From a virus: a stretch of 40,791 bases of DNA. The position numbers and the translations under genes were made by a program. The notes under the pieces are model-generated. The model was not told the DNA's origin. It did not search any database and was given only the letters and a program-made list of their open reading frames with translations. Position 1 is the first letter of the stretch. Each line of letters starts with the position of its first letter. The stretch lies in IMG/VR virus record IMGVR_UViG_3300025674_000106, positions 1-40,791 of that record. One strand, written 5' to 3'. Shown here in pieces: positions 6,940 to 17,300 of this stretch.

Positions 6940-9548
6940 TGAGTTTTAAATCCCTAATATCAAGGTTATTACAATTAGCCAGAGATCAGGTCTTTAAACT
7001 TGATGACTTAGCTGTTAGATATGGTATCCAGTTAGCAGATGGTTTATTAGATACTTTTGAAAATAGAATAGAAAATAAAATTGGAGCTCCAATACCTATT
7101 GATTTTTCAATTGAACAGTTATTTGGAGATAAATTAGTAGCATTAAGTAATAAAGCCCAAAATAAAATAGCACAAAGAGTTTCTGCAAAGGCACAAGAAA
7201 TAGGGGAAAGAAGAGCAGAAAGGTTAGCTGAAGAAAGGTCAAGGTCTGCAAGACACGAAGCTGAATTAGCCCGAATTAAAGAAGAATATAGGAATACTCT
7301 AAATGGGATAGATGAATTAGCTAGTAGAATAACTTTTTCTACTGTTATTAAATTTTTCCCTCGGGATGAAATTGTAGAAGTACCTATACCAACCTTAGGC
7401 ATAGTAAAAGAAGTTGAAAGAAAAATAGATCCATATGAAAAAGAATTTAGGGGAGATTTATTAAATGAATTACAAAATGGGTTTTATGGGTCTATATCAA
7501 GTCAAGGAGCTACTTTAGAGGAGATTAACTTAATGACTAGTTCACGATATAGAGTAGAAAATATACCCGATATCCAATATATGTATCCTGAAAATAGAAT
7601 TAGGATTAAAGTTAAAACTAATAAAAGGGATAAAGAACCAGAAATTGATGCTGAAACAGAAAAAAGACTTAGAAAAGCAGCTAGAGATGCATATCAAGAT
7701 GCTCTAGAACAAGAACGTATACTGTGGGATGAAGAAAAGAAACAATTTAGGGAAGAAGATGGAAAAAGAGTTAAATTAACCCCTGAAGAAAGAAAAGCAA
7801 GAAGAGAACAAAGAGAAAAAGATAGAAAAGCTAGACAAGCCCAAAACAAGGCAGATAGACAAGCTAGAAGAGATAAAAGAGAAGAAGAAAAACTAACCCC
7901 TGAGGAAAGAGAACAATTAAGAAAAGCTAGAAGAGCTCAAAATCAAGCAGATAGACAACAAAGAAAAGATGACAGAAAACAAGAAAGAGAGGATAATAAA
8001 GAAGCTAGAAAAGAAGCTAGAAATTTAAGACAAGAAAACAACAAAGCAGAAAGACAAAGAAAAAGAGATGAGAAAGCTGAGAGGAGAGCAGATGAAGAAG
8101 AAAGAATTGATGCAGCTAAAGAAATTAGAGATTTAGAAGAAGCGGAATTTGATAGAGAAGTAGAGGAAGTAGAACAACTTTTAGATCAACAAGTAGAAGC
8201 TGGTTTATTGACTCAAAGAGAAGCCAACCAACTCTTAAGAGAAATCAAATCAGAACAAAAAGTAGAAGTAAAAGATGCTAGACAAGGGATTAGGGAAGTA
8301 AAACAACAAATAAGACAGGAAAACCAAAATAGAAGAGCAGAAGGTAGAAATGATAGAGCAGGAAGAGAAAAAGGAGGTAAATATGATACTTCAAAATTAA
8401 GAGATCCTGAATTTGTTAGAGCTATATATCAACAAACATATCAATTTTTACCTGAACAAAATAAGGCTGATTTAGCAGATGCATTAGGGGAAGTAGAACA
8501 ACAACTACAGATAACAGTTACAGTTATTTCTTCTATTAATGCTACTATAATTGCCACTAGATCCATTTTAAATACATTAAATAGAACTAGTACTACTATA
8601 GGAGGTGTAGCTAGAAGTATTCAAATAGCTACTGATTTAATTACATCTTTACCTATACCTACAAGTACACCCCCAGGTGTAGGTATACCTGTTAGTATTA
8701 TAACTACATTGTGTAAAACTTTAGATGATTTAGCTCCTCTTGTAGAAAAAACTTCTGATTCTAGTGATGTAATAGCTACTAATAGTAAAACCATCCAAGA
8801 TAAATTAGAGATTATAGTTGATAAATTAGAACCTATTATAGATGTTATAACAATTATACAAGATATAGTAGTATTTTTACTTTATATAGCCAGATCAGGG
8901 GGTAGTTCGTTAGCAGAGATCCAAAATGAAATTTCTTTTTCTGGTGATATACCTGGAATTTCTAGTGATAAGGCTGTTAACTTAGCAAATGAAGATGATT
9001 TATTATCAAGATTAGATCCTAATTCCGATGATCCCTTATTTTATAAAGGATTTAGACTTACACTACAGTATGTATTAGGTCAAGGTGATTTAACCCAAAC
9101 AAGAGTTTTAGGTGTAAATGAAACTAATGGGGTATCATTAGCTACAGAATTATCATATACTAACTCACCCCAAGTATTAGTATTAGAAATGCAATTTCAA
9201 ATTGATAATTATAATTTAATTTTTATAAATAATCCTAATATTTCTATTGAAGATCAATTAGATATTACAGACCCTGAAATAGAAGGATTTCAAACTATTA
9301 TTCCTTCAATTGATGTAGAAGATATAGAAGTCGATATACCAGGTCTACCCCCACGTTTTACCAAAAAACAAATTAACCAATTAAGAAGAAGGGATAGACG
9401 TGAAGATAGAAAAGAAAGAAAACAATTAAGAAAAGCTGGTGATTTAACCAGAAGAGAAGCTAGACAAGATAGAAAAGCAGATAGAAGGGAAAGAAAACAA
9501 CAAACTAAAGAAAGAAGAAGAAATAGAATTCGTAAAAAAGATAGATAA
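6939..9548 (+). CDS. Large virion protein with a long charged helix
   Basis: An 869-residue protein in the baseplate cluster. Residues 1-220 are a mixed folded region; about 225-490 are an extreme Arg/Lys/Glu/Gln-rich stretch with a repeat that twice begins KLTPEER (near 278 and 316) and then ARxAQNxADRQ; about 500-690 are hydrophobic helices resembling amphipathic or tape-like segments; 690-810 are a beta-containing region; and the last 55 residues are almost purely basic. Such a charged stretch would form a single stable alpha-helix or coiled coil. The place between spike and gp25 suggests a hub or tail-tip structural role. No homologue is recognised with certainty. Confidence 0.7.
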   Translation: MSFKSLISRLLQLARDQVFKLDDLAVRYGIQLADGLLDTFENRIENKIGAPIPIDFSIEQLFGDKLVALSNKAQNKIAQRVSAKAQEIGERRAERLAEERSRSARHEAELARIKEEYRNTLNGIDELASRITFSTVIKFFPRDEIVEVPIPTLGIVKEVERKIDPYEKEFRGDLLNELQNGFYGSISSQGATLEEINLMTSSRYRVENIPDIQYMYPENRIRIKVKTNKRDKEPEIDAETEKRLRKAARDAYQDALEQERILWDEEKKQFREEDGKRVKLTPEERKARREQREKDRKARQAQNKADRQARRDKREEEKLTPEEREQLRKARRAQNQADRQQRKDDRKQEREDNKEARKEARNLRQENNKAERQRKRDEKAERRADEEERIDAAKEIRDLEEAEFDREVEEVEQLLDQQVEAGLLTQREANQLLREIKSEQKVEVKDARQGIREVKQQIRQENQNRRAEGRNDRAGREKGGKYDTSKLRDPEFVRAIYQQTYQFLPEQNKADLADALGEVEQQLQITVTVISSINATIIATRSILNTLNRTSTTIGGVARSIQIATDLITSLPIPTSTPPGVGIPVSIITTLCKTLDDLAPLVEKTSDSSDVIATNSKTIQDKLEIIVDKLEPIIDVITIIQDIVVFLLYIARSGGSSLAEIQNEISFSGDIPGISSDKAVNLANEDDLLSRLDPNSDDPLFYKGFRLTLQYVLGQGDLTQTRVLGVNETNGVSLATELSYTNSPQVLVLEMQFQIDNYNLIFINNPNISIEDQLDITDPEIEGFQTIIPSIDVEDIEVDIPGLPPRFTKKQINQLRRRDRREDRKERKQLRKAGDLTRREARQDRKADRRERKQQTKERRRNRIRKKDR

Positions 9549-9565
9549 TAATTTTTAATATTGTA

Positions 9566-9574
9566 GTATTTATA
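9566..9574 (+). promoter_or_regulatory. GTATTTATAA-type element (candidate late promoter)
   Basis: GTATTTATAA (9566-9575) lies 11 bases before the ATG at 9587 and opens the gp25-gp6 gene group. It differs from the other elements in its first base. Confidence 0.45.
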
Positions 9575-9586
9575 ACAAATAATAAG

Positions 9587-9910
9587 ATGAAAGTAGAAAG
9601 ACTAAAAAATATAATTAAAGAAGCTACTAGGGAAGTTATACATGAAGAATTAAAAGAAATTTTACTTGAAGCAGTAAAAAATAGATCATCTTCTCCTATA
9701 ACTGAAAATACGATTTCTCCCCAACAACAGGAAGGAGTAAGAAATGGTTTAAGAACTTCTTATAGAGATATTTTAGGGGAAACAGCACAAACCATGACTA
9801 CTAATAATCTTCAAGGTACTTTCCAACCCCAACCTGGAATAGATTCGGCCAATGGTACATTACCACCTGGTCAAGTATCTTTAGATCAAATAGGAGCATT
9901 CATAAAATAA
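9587..9910 (+). CDS. Small protein with the recurrent N-terminal helix motif
   Basis: A 107-residue protein. Residues 5-30 form an amphipathic helix, RLKNIIKEATREVI then HEELKEILLEAV, belonging to the same sequence pattern seen at the start of several proteins at 29-37 kb, and containing ILLE-A, a possible prohead-protease site. The rest is Gln/Pro/Gly/Thr-rich and probably flexible. It precedes gp25 by 4 bases. It may be packaged in the head or be a small baseplate part; the sequence does not decide. Confidence 0.65.
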   Translation: MKVERLKNIIKEATREVIHEELKEILLEAVKNRSSSPITENTISPQQQEGVRNGLRTSYRDILGETAQTMTTNNLQGTFQPQPGIDSANGTLPPGQVSLDQIGAFIK

Positions 9911-9914
9911 TTAG

Positions 9915-10319
9915 ATGGCTACTTTAGTTCCAAAGCAATTTCCACTTGATATAAGTCAAAGAACTGCAATAGGGTTTAATTTTCCTATTAACGGTCCTGC
10001 TGTTTTTAACCAAACTTTTGAAACTAGAGAACAAATAAAAGCTAATTTATTAAATTATTTGCTAACTAATCAGGGGGAAAGAATATTTAATCCTGATTTT
10101 GGAGCGGATTTAAGAATTTTATTATTTGATTTTAAAGATGATGTAGATAGTGATTTACGAGAAATTTTACAATCTAAAGTTCGAGAACTTTTTCCTACGG
10201 TTAGAATAGAACAATTTGAATTAAAAAGACAAGAAGACCAAAATACTATCCAATTGTCTATAGTTTACTCAATTCAAAGTTTTGGTATATCAGATTCTAT
10301 AAGTATTAATCTTACATAA
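9915..10319 (+). CDS. 25: Baseplate wedge protein gp25
   Basis: A 134-residue protein (T4 gp25 has 132) with the GPW/gp25 fold: GFNFPINGPAVFNQTF (about 20-35), the helix REQIKANLLNYLLTNQGERIFNPDFG (about 38-63) with the conserved GER-x-F-x-P-x-F-G block, and the C-terminal strand pair IQLSIVYSIQ. Gp25 joins the wedge core with gp6 and starts sheath polymerisation. Its stop overlaps the start of the gp6 gene (taATGG), matching the conserved gp25-gp6 pairing in contractile systems. Confidence 0.92.
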   Translation: MATLVPKQFPLDISQRTAIGFNFPINGPAVFNQTFETREQIKANLLNYLLTNQGERIFNPDFGADLRILLFDFKDDVDSDLREILQSKVRELFPTVRIEQFELKRQEDQNTIQLSIVYSIQSFGISDSISINLT

Positions 10320-12184
10320 TGGCAGAATTAAAAAGAAATATAAAATATATAAATAAAGATTTTAACAGTTTAAGAAATAGACTAATAGAATATACTAAAA
10401 CCTATTTTCCTAATACTTTTAATGACTTTTCTCCCGCATCTACGGGTATGTTGTTTATGGAAATGGCAGCCTATGTAGGTGATGTTTTATCCTTTTATAT
10501 TGATAATCAAATCCAAGAAACTTATATACAAAGAGCTAAACAAACTAATAATGTATTTGATTTAGCCTACTTATTAGGATATAGACCTAAGGTTTCAACA
10601 GCTGCTACAGTTGAAATACAATTTTTCCAGCAATTACCTGCTATTGTAAAAGATGGGGTAAGAGTACCGGATTATAACTATGCTTTAAATATAGGAGCAA
10701 ATACCACTGTTACAACAACTACACAAGATGCTACTTCATTTATTATAGAAGATAGTATAGATTTTTCATTTTCCTCCTCTATGGATCCTACACTAGTTTC
10801 AGTTTTTCAATTATCTGGTACAGAACCCGAATATTTCCTATTACAAAAAAATAGAAAAGCTATATCAGCAAAAATAAATTCTACACAGTTTAGCTTTGAT
10901 CAACCCGAAAAATTTGCTACTAGGAATATTAATGATGTAAATATATTAGGAATATTAGATGTATTTGATGATAATGAAAATGAATATTATGAAGTTCCTA
11001 ATTTAGCCCAAGAATCTATCTTTGATAGTATAGATAATACAAACCCTAATGATCCTAATTATTCCACAAATAGTGATGTTAATAAATTATTGAAGCTTAA
11101 AAAAGTCCAAAGAAGATTTACAACCAGGTTTTTAGATAGAACTAATCTTCAATTGGAATTTGGAGCGGGGACTACTTCCGACAATGATGAAGATATAACA
11201 CCTAATGTAAATAATGTAGGTTTAGGTCTCCCATTTGAAAAAAGTAAATTAACCACAGCATTCTCCCCTACAAATTTTGTTTTTACAGATACTTATGGGA
11301 TAGCTCCATCTGATACTACTTTAACAGTAAGATACCTTACAGGGGGAGGGGTAGGATCTAATGTTGCAGCTAATACTTTAACTAGTGTAGATGATTCACG
11401 TATTAGTTTTGTTAACCCCCAGGTAATTCAAAATCCTGGTTTAGCACAAACTATATTTAATTCAGTGGGAGCTAGTAATTTACTTGCTGCTGGTGGGGGC
11501 TCTGATGGTGATACTATAGAAGAAGTAAGGAAAAATGCTTTAGGTAATTTCCAAAATCAATTAAGAACAGTAACACCTCAAGATTATTTGATAAGAGCTT
11601 TATCTATGCCCCCACAATTTGGTACAATATCCAAGGCATATGCTATCCCTACTAAAGCTTCTGATCTTTCACCAGGTGAAATTCCTAGTATTTTAGATTT
11701 ATATGTGTTATCTCAAGATTTTAATGGAAATTTTACTACACCATCCCCTGCATTAACAAATAATTTAAGAACCTATTTATCTGAATATAGAATGGTGGGA
11801 GATTCTATTAGAATTAGAAGTGCATTTATAGTTAATATCGGAGTAGAATTTGATGTTGTAGGTAGACCTAATTATAATAATAATCAATTATTAACAAATT
11901 GTATAAATTCAATTAGACAATATTTTGATAGAGCTAATTTTGAAATTAACGAGCCCATTTTATTAACAGACCTTAATTCTTTATTATCTAATATTGAAGG
12001 AATTCAAACTGTTAAAGATATAAAAATAATTAATAAAACAGGGGCTACGCTAGGTTATAGTAATTTTGAATATGATATAGAGGGAGCAACTATAAATCAA
12101 ATAGTATATCCTTCTATAGATCCTATGATTTTTGAATTAAAATTTCCTAATCAAGATATCAAAGGAAGAGTAGTACCATTATAA
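10319..12184 (+). CDS. 6: Baseplate wedge protein gp6 (baseplate J-like)
   Basis: A 621-residue protein (T4 gp6 has 660). The N-terminus KYINKDFNSLRNRLIEYTKT with FNDFSPASTGMLFMEMAAYVGDVLSFYIDNQ (about 35-67) is the typical gp6 start, and the segment EEVRKNALGNFQNQLRTVTPQDYLIRAL (about 401-428) is the baseplate J core signature. Gp6 dimers form the inner ring of the baseplate and control its hexagon-to-star change. Only about 1 of 25 arginine codons is CGN, giving a reference for the late-gene codon style. Directly coupled to gp25 upstream. Confidence 0.93.
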   Translation: MAELKRNIKYINKDFNSLRNRLIEYTKTYFPNTFNDFSPASTGMLFMEMAAYVGDVLSFYIDNQIQETYIQRAKQTNNVFDLAYLLGYRPKVSTAATVEIQFFQQLPAIVKDGVRVPDYNYALNIGANTTVTTTTQDATSFIIEDSIDFSFSSSMDPTLVSVFQLSGTEPEYFLLQKNRKAISAKINSTQFSFDQPEKFATRNINDVNILGILDVFDDNENEYYEVPNLAQESIFDSIDNTNPNDPNYSTNSDVNKLLKLKKVQRRFTTRFLDRTNLQLEFGAGTTSDNDEDITPNVNNVGLGLPFEKSKLTTAFSPTNFVFTDTYGIAPSDTTLTVRYLTGGGVGSNVAANTLTSVDDSRISFVNPQVIQNPGLAQTIFNSVGASNLLAAGGGSDGDTIEEVRKNALGNFQNQLRTVTPQDYLIRALSMPPQFGTISKAYAIPTKASDLSPGEIPSILDLYVLSQDFNGNFTTPSPALTNNLRTYLSEYRMVGDSIRIRSAFIVNIGVEFDVVGRPNYNNNQLLTNCINSIRQYFDRANFEINEPILLTDLNSLLSNIEGIQTVKDIKIINKTGATLGYSNFEYDIEGATINQIVYPSIDPMIFELKFPNQDIKGRVVPL

Positions 12185-12195
12185 AATAATACACC

Positions 12196-12639
12196 ATGCC
12201 CATACCAGATACAGTACAATTAAGAACACCAATTCCGATTAGTTATTATGATGCATCTCAATTACCTCAACCTGAACCTAATACTTCAAACTTTTTAGAA
12301 AATAGCTTTGATAAAACTAATTTAGATTTGGAAAATAGTGATCCCGCTGGTGGTCCTATTAATGATCCAAATTCTAATTTTGTACACTTTTATACACCTT
12401 CTAAACCTTATGATAGCACACCTGAAGGTACAATTAGGGGTGAGGGAATTTTGCAATCAACCACGGGACAAACTAACTTAGATGTGGAGAATTCATTACC
12501 ATTTGGGGGACCTATTAATACAGCTTATGCTACTAGGATAGGTGGCCAACCAGCATTCTTTTCCACTACTCACCCATTTACACCTAGAAATACTTATGCC
12601 GATTCTTTTAACCCTATACCTCCTGGAATATTAATATAA
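12196..12639 (+). CDS. Unknown Pro/Asn-rich protein with an internal repeat
   Basis: A 147-residue protein low in charge and rich in Pro, Asn, Thr and Ser. It carries two copies of a 16-residue unit, TNLDLENSDPAGGPIN (41-56) and TNLDVENSLPFGGPIN (93-108), 13 of 16 identical, each followed by an aromatic segment. Extended, non-globular peptides of this sort act as tethers between baseplate subunits in several phages. It lies between gp6 and a probable surface protein. Family not recognised. Confidence 0.65.
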   Translation: MPIPDTVQLRTPIPISYYDASQLPQPEPNTSNFLENSFDKTNLDLENSDPAGGPINDPNSNFVHFYTPSKPYDSTPEGTIRGEGILQSTTGQTNLDVENSLPFGGPINTAYATRIGGQPAFFSTTHPFTPRNTYADSFNPIPPGILI

Positions 12640-12645
12640 TATATT

Positions 12646-13839
12646 ATGGCTATTTATAAATTATTTCCTACTAAAGATGCTACTTTATATACAGCATTCA
12701 GACATATGAATACTGGGTTAGATTCTATAATTGAAACTACTACTGATTACTTTTCTAGTAGAGCTGGAGTTGAAGGTGGAATTGCTAGTAGTACCCCTCA
12801 ATCCTCTAGGATTTTAATACAATTTGATTTAAGTGAAATCAATAATGTAATTACTAATATAGCTGGTGGAGCATCTTCTACCTCCTTTCTAAGACTATAT
12901 TCTGCTAATGCTAGAGGATTATCTTCGGATACTACTTTAGTAGTAAATGCAGTTGGTCAAAATTGGAACATGGGTACAGGAGAATACCTTACAGATCCTG
13001 CTATTACAGATGGTTGTGGGTGGAATGCTAGATTAAGAAAAAATAATGGTTCTTGGGAAACTGACCCTTCTGCATTAGGGTTTGACCCTACAAAAGGAAT
13101 AACAGGATCTTATAAAGATAATGAGGGTACAGTTCAAGGAGGAGGAACTTGGTATACAGCCAGCCAATCCCCTTTTATGAATATATCCCAATCCTTTGAT
13201 TATTATTCATCATTAGATTTAAATGTAAATGTTACTGAAATAGTTAATAAATGGAGATCTAATGATTTTACTAATTACGGATTTATAGTTAGACAATCAG
13301 GGTCTCAGGAATTTCTTCCCGCACTAACAAGTGTTGAAAACCAACCTAGAACTGAATTAAAATTCTTTTCTAGAGATACTAATACTATCTATTCTCCTCA
13401 ACTAGAAATTAAATGGGATGATTCAATATGGAGTACAGGTTCTTCTACTACAGTAGAACTAACCACAAATGAAGCATTAATTACATTACCTAATAATAAA
13501 AATGAATATTACCCAGAAGAAGTAGCTAAATTCAGAATAAATGCTATAGAAAGATACCCAGCACGAACTTACTTAACTGCATCTTCATATACTAGTAATT
13601 TTTATTTACCCTCTGCATCATCATTATATGCTATTAAAGATAGTAAAACTAATGATTATATTATTGATTTTGACACTACATTTACAAAAATAAGTGCAGA
13701 TGAAGAATCATCATTTTTTAAAGTGTACATGAATGGGTTAGAGCCTGAAAGGTATTATACTATTTTAATTCAAACTAACATAGATGGTGAAACTAAAATA
13801 TTTGACCAAGATTTAAATTTTAAAGTAATAGAAGGATAA
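12646..13839 (+). CDS. Tail/baseplate protein with DNRLRE-like beta domain
   Basis: A 397-residue beta-rich protein. The N-terminal part (KDATLYTAF near 10, SSRILIQFDLSEI near 53-65, SFLRLYSANA near 79-88, VNAVGQNWNMGTG near 99-111) resembles the DNRLRE type of beta-sandwich, found in extracellular and phage adhesion proteins. A second region (about 160-250) with NVTEIVNKWRSNDFTNYGFIVRQ fits the same domain, and the C-terminal 120 residues form an Ig-like portion. It precedes a coiled-coil protein and the giant tail protein, so a part in receptor contact or the baseplate periphery is likely. Confidence 0.6.
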   Translation: MAIYKLFPTKDATLYTAFRHMNTGLDSIIETTTDYFSSRAGVEGGIASSTPQSSRILIQFDLSEINNVITNIAGGASSTSFLRLYSANARGLSSDTTLVVNAVGQNWNMGTGEYLTDPAITDGCGWNARLRKNNGSWETDPSALGFDPTKGITGSYKDNEGTVQGGGTWYTASQSPFMNISQSFDYYSSLDLNVNVTEIVNKWRSNDFTNYGFIVRQSGSQEFLPALTSVENQPRTELKFFSRDTNTIYSPQLEIKWDDSIWSTGSSTTVELTTNEALITLPNNKNEYYPEEVAKFRINAIERYPARTYLTASSYTSNFYLPSASSLYAIKDSKTNDYIIDFDTTFTKISADEESSFFKVYMNGLEPERYYTILIQTNIDGETKIFDQDLNFKVIEG

Positions 13840-14306
13840 TGAGTAGACAACCAGAACCAGTAGTATTTTCAAGACAAGTTTTTAATAAACAATCGTTTAA
13901 TAACACGGTAGATACTGAATTTTCACAATTAGTAGAGACACCCGATGAAACTTTTTTTGATGTAAATTTGGGTAATGTAGAAGATTTTTTTACATTATAC
14001 CAAAATTTATTTTTTAATATACCTAAAGAGGGGGAGGTTAATTCTCATGAATTTCTAATTAAACAATCAAGTGACTATATAGGTTTTGAAGAGGTAAATC
14101 AAACTATACAAGCATTATTAGATGAAATAACTGAATTAAGAGAAGAAAATTTAGAAATTCGAAAACAAAACTTAGATCTATTACAAAGTTTTTCAACTGG
14201 AATAGCTTCTACAGATCAAAGAGAAATAGGAACTGGGGCAGAAATAGCGGGGGTTAGAACCACATCCGCTATAACTAGTGGAGGAAATTTAACTACTGGA
14301 GGGTAA
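13839..14306 (+). CDS. Small structural protein with coiled coil
   Basis: A 155-residue protein. Residues about 85-125 (TIQALLDEITELREENLEIR) form a clear parallel coiled coil with Leu/Ile heptads, preceded by an aromatic acidic region (VEDFFTLYQNLFFNIPKEG) and followed by a Gly/Thr-rich flexible C-terminus. Its start overlaps the stop of the preceding gene (taATGAG). It probably trimerises and links baseplate to fibre or giant protein; this is inference from composition and location. Confidence 0.65.
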   Translation: MSRQPEPVVFSRQVFNKQSFNNTVDTEFSQLVETPDETFFDVNLGNVEDFFTLYQNLFFNIPKEGEVNSHEFLIKQSSDYIGFEEVNQTIQALLDEITELREENLEIRKQNLDLLQSFSTGIASTDQREIGTGAEIAGVRTTSAITSGGNLTTGG

Positions 14307-14324
14307 TATTAAATAAAACAAAAA

Positions 14325-17300
14325 ATGGGAGCTGCTTTATATACAGAAGGAGGAGAATTACAATACCTTGACGGAAGAGATTATATAGGTCCATATCATA
14401 TAATGCCCGATGGTACACCTATGGCAGGTGCTACTCATAGTGGTAATGATGAAGTTTTAAAATTCTCTAGCGCTAGAGCAATAGTATCCACTACATCCCC
14501 ATCTCTTTTTACTACCCAGGGTTTTAATGATAGTGACCAACAAGTTATTCCCAGTTTTGATCTACCTAGTTATTTTGATCCTACAGTTGACAGGATAGAA
14601 TTTTTTGTTTATGATTCTTCTAGAAGATTATTATCTTTTAATTCTAATTTTAAAAATTATAGAGTAGAAAACACTCCCCAGTTAGATACTGGTGCACGCA
14701 CAACTGATCCACAGACGGGGGAAATTGAAACCATCATTCTATATCCTGCTGAGGATGTAGCTAATGAGGGTTTTAGTACAGGAAATCTTTTTGCTGTTTA
14801 TAATTTTAACACACTTGAAATTAGTGATGTTTTCATTTCTGAAATTTCACCTGATAGAACAGAAATCAGATTACAATCTAATACCGTAAGTAGTGAGGAT
14901 ATTAGAGAAGAAGTAACAAGTTTAAAAAATAAAATTGATTCAGTAGGGTATTTTGATGAATTATATCTTAACCTTGGAAGAAATAATTATTATGTATGTG
15001 TTAATATATTACTAGATGAAAGCACAACCCCAACATCATTTTTACTAAAACTCTACGAACCTCTCCCAGACACAGTAACTACTAAAACTGAGGTAGATAT
15101 AGTTAGTAAAATAGGTGAATCTAGAGCGTTTCAAATTTCATACCCACCTATACAAATTCCAACAGACGCTTTAACACCTTTAAGAGGCCCTAATATTAAT
15201 CTAGAAATTAAAGATAAAGTAAATAATTCAACCGAATTAATGAATTTATCTACTTTAACAACTTCCTCTTTTACTGCTTCTCTGGATCAATCTAGTTATT
15301 TACTAAGTCAAACAGGTATAAAGTTAAATCCTAGTTATTCCATCGGTTCATATTCTGATTTTGTACATTTTTCTTCTGCTAAGAAAAGACTTGAGAACTT
15401 TTATTATAAAGTAGGTCAAATAGAGTCTAATCGAAACTCAATAAATGACTTAAGAACTATTACTGGGGGTGCTTCTGGATCTATAACTACTATTTCTTCT
15501 ATAAAAACTTTTGAAGATAACATCTCTAGGTTTATTAAAAACTTTGATGGGTTTGAGTATTTCTTATATTTTAACAGTGGTTCTGATGCATATCCAAAAT
15601 CTAACTCTACACCACCTTATTTATTACAATCTACAGGTAGTACTGAAGTATTAACTTGGTTAGGTAGTGACGTAGTAGGAAATCCTTATTATGGGGGAGC
15701 AATATTAAACGCTTCAAGATATGATGATGATAACCCCAATAATCTAAAGTACACTATTCCTGAATTTATTAGGGATAATACAAGTAACGCTAATTATATA
15801 GATTTTGTAAGCTTAGTAGGACAACACTTTGATGATATATGGTTATACATTAAATCCTTAACCGATAAACTTAAGGCATCAAATAACTTTGAAACTGGAA
15901 TTCAACCCGAATTAGTTGAGGAAACCCTCAAGTCTTTTGGTTATGATGTTTATGGGAATAATTTTGACAATAATGATATTTTTACTAGTTTAATAGGCAT
16001 AAATGAATCAGGTTCATTTTTCCCTGAAACCGGTAAAGAGTTAATTACCACTGCTATCTCAGCGAGTAATTCACCAGTTCCTATAGATAATGTAAGTAAA
16101 GAAATTTATAAAAGATTATATCATAATTTAGTTTTTCTAGCTAAGAAAAAAGGTACAGTTTCAGGTTTAAGAAGTTTAATTAATATTTGGGGTTTACCAG
16201 ATACTGTACTAAGAATAAATGAGTTTGGGGGTAAAGATAAAGTAAATGTTAATGACTGGGATTCGTATAGAAGAATTTATAATAAAGAATTAATATCAAC
16301 AGGAAGTGTAAATCATATAACTACATTCTTTGCAAATAAAGGAACTCCAGACACAGGACTTAACTCAGATTGGGGAGTGGATCCTAACGTTCCAAGAACT
16401 GTTGAATTTAGATTTAAATCAAGAACTAATCCAAATACTCTACCTGATTGTTCAGGTTTAATAAATACACCAATAAGAGAAGAATTATTTATATTAAAAG
16501 ATACAGATGTTATAGGTTCTACAGCTTCTTCATCTTTAGCAATTACATTAGAGTATTTTGGATCAGGATCAGTAACAAGCTCATACTCAGGAAGTACTTT
16601 TGATACTAACAACCAATATGCGAATTTAACCTTATATATAAGTGGTTCAACTCAATATTATTCCTCTTCAATTAATCTACCATTTTATAATCAAGATTGG
16701 TGGAATGTAATGTTACAGTATGATAGTGGATCTAATAAATTTAACCTTAATACTGGTAATAAAATTTATATAGGTAACGATGGAACTAAATTAGGTTTTA
16801 CTGGAAGTACATCAATAACAGTCCCTACATATGACGATACATTAGGATATCGTAATGCTAATCTTGCTAATTCAGGATTCGGAGGTAGTGGATTTTTTGG
16901 AACCGGAAAAAGCGGATCTATAAAATTCTCCGGATCATTTCAAGAACACAGATACTGGACAAATCTTTTATCAGTAGAAGCATTTCATAATCATATAATG
17001 GATCCTCTTTCAATAGAAACAGGATATTTAACAGGATCACTTTCACCAGTAGAAACTCTTGCATTTAGAACTAGAGAAGGAGAAGATTGGTCAATAACGG
17101 GTTCTCTTACAAATCCCGAATACCAATCAATCCATCCGAAGGTAACAGGATCCTTCTCCCCAACCTCATCTTTTACTTCTAGGGGCAATGATACAAACCT
17201 ATATAATGTAAATGGGTTATATCAAGCAAATAGAGAAACTCAATTTTTAAATCAACCAAATTTAGGTATTAAAAATCGAATAGATGATAAAATACGTGTT

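Noticed and set aside
6986-7402. Long minus-strand open frames (for example 6986-7402, 20204-20593, 31844-32284)
   Set aside because: They lie wholly inside well-supported + strand genes, have Leu/Ser-rich products typical of antisense frames in AT-rich DNA, and have no leader or neighbour support.
7775-8100. Repeats in the charged stretch as a DNA-level repeat array
   Set aside because: The similarity is in the Lys/Arg/Glu-rich protein composition; units vary in length and sequence and stay in frame, so this is a protein feature, not a mobile or CRISPR repeat.
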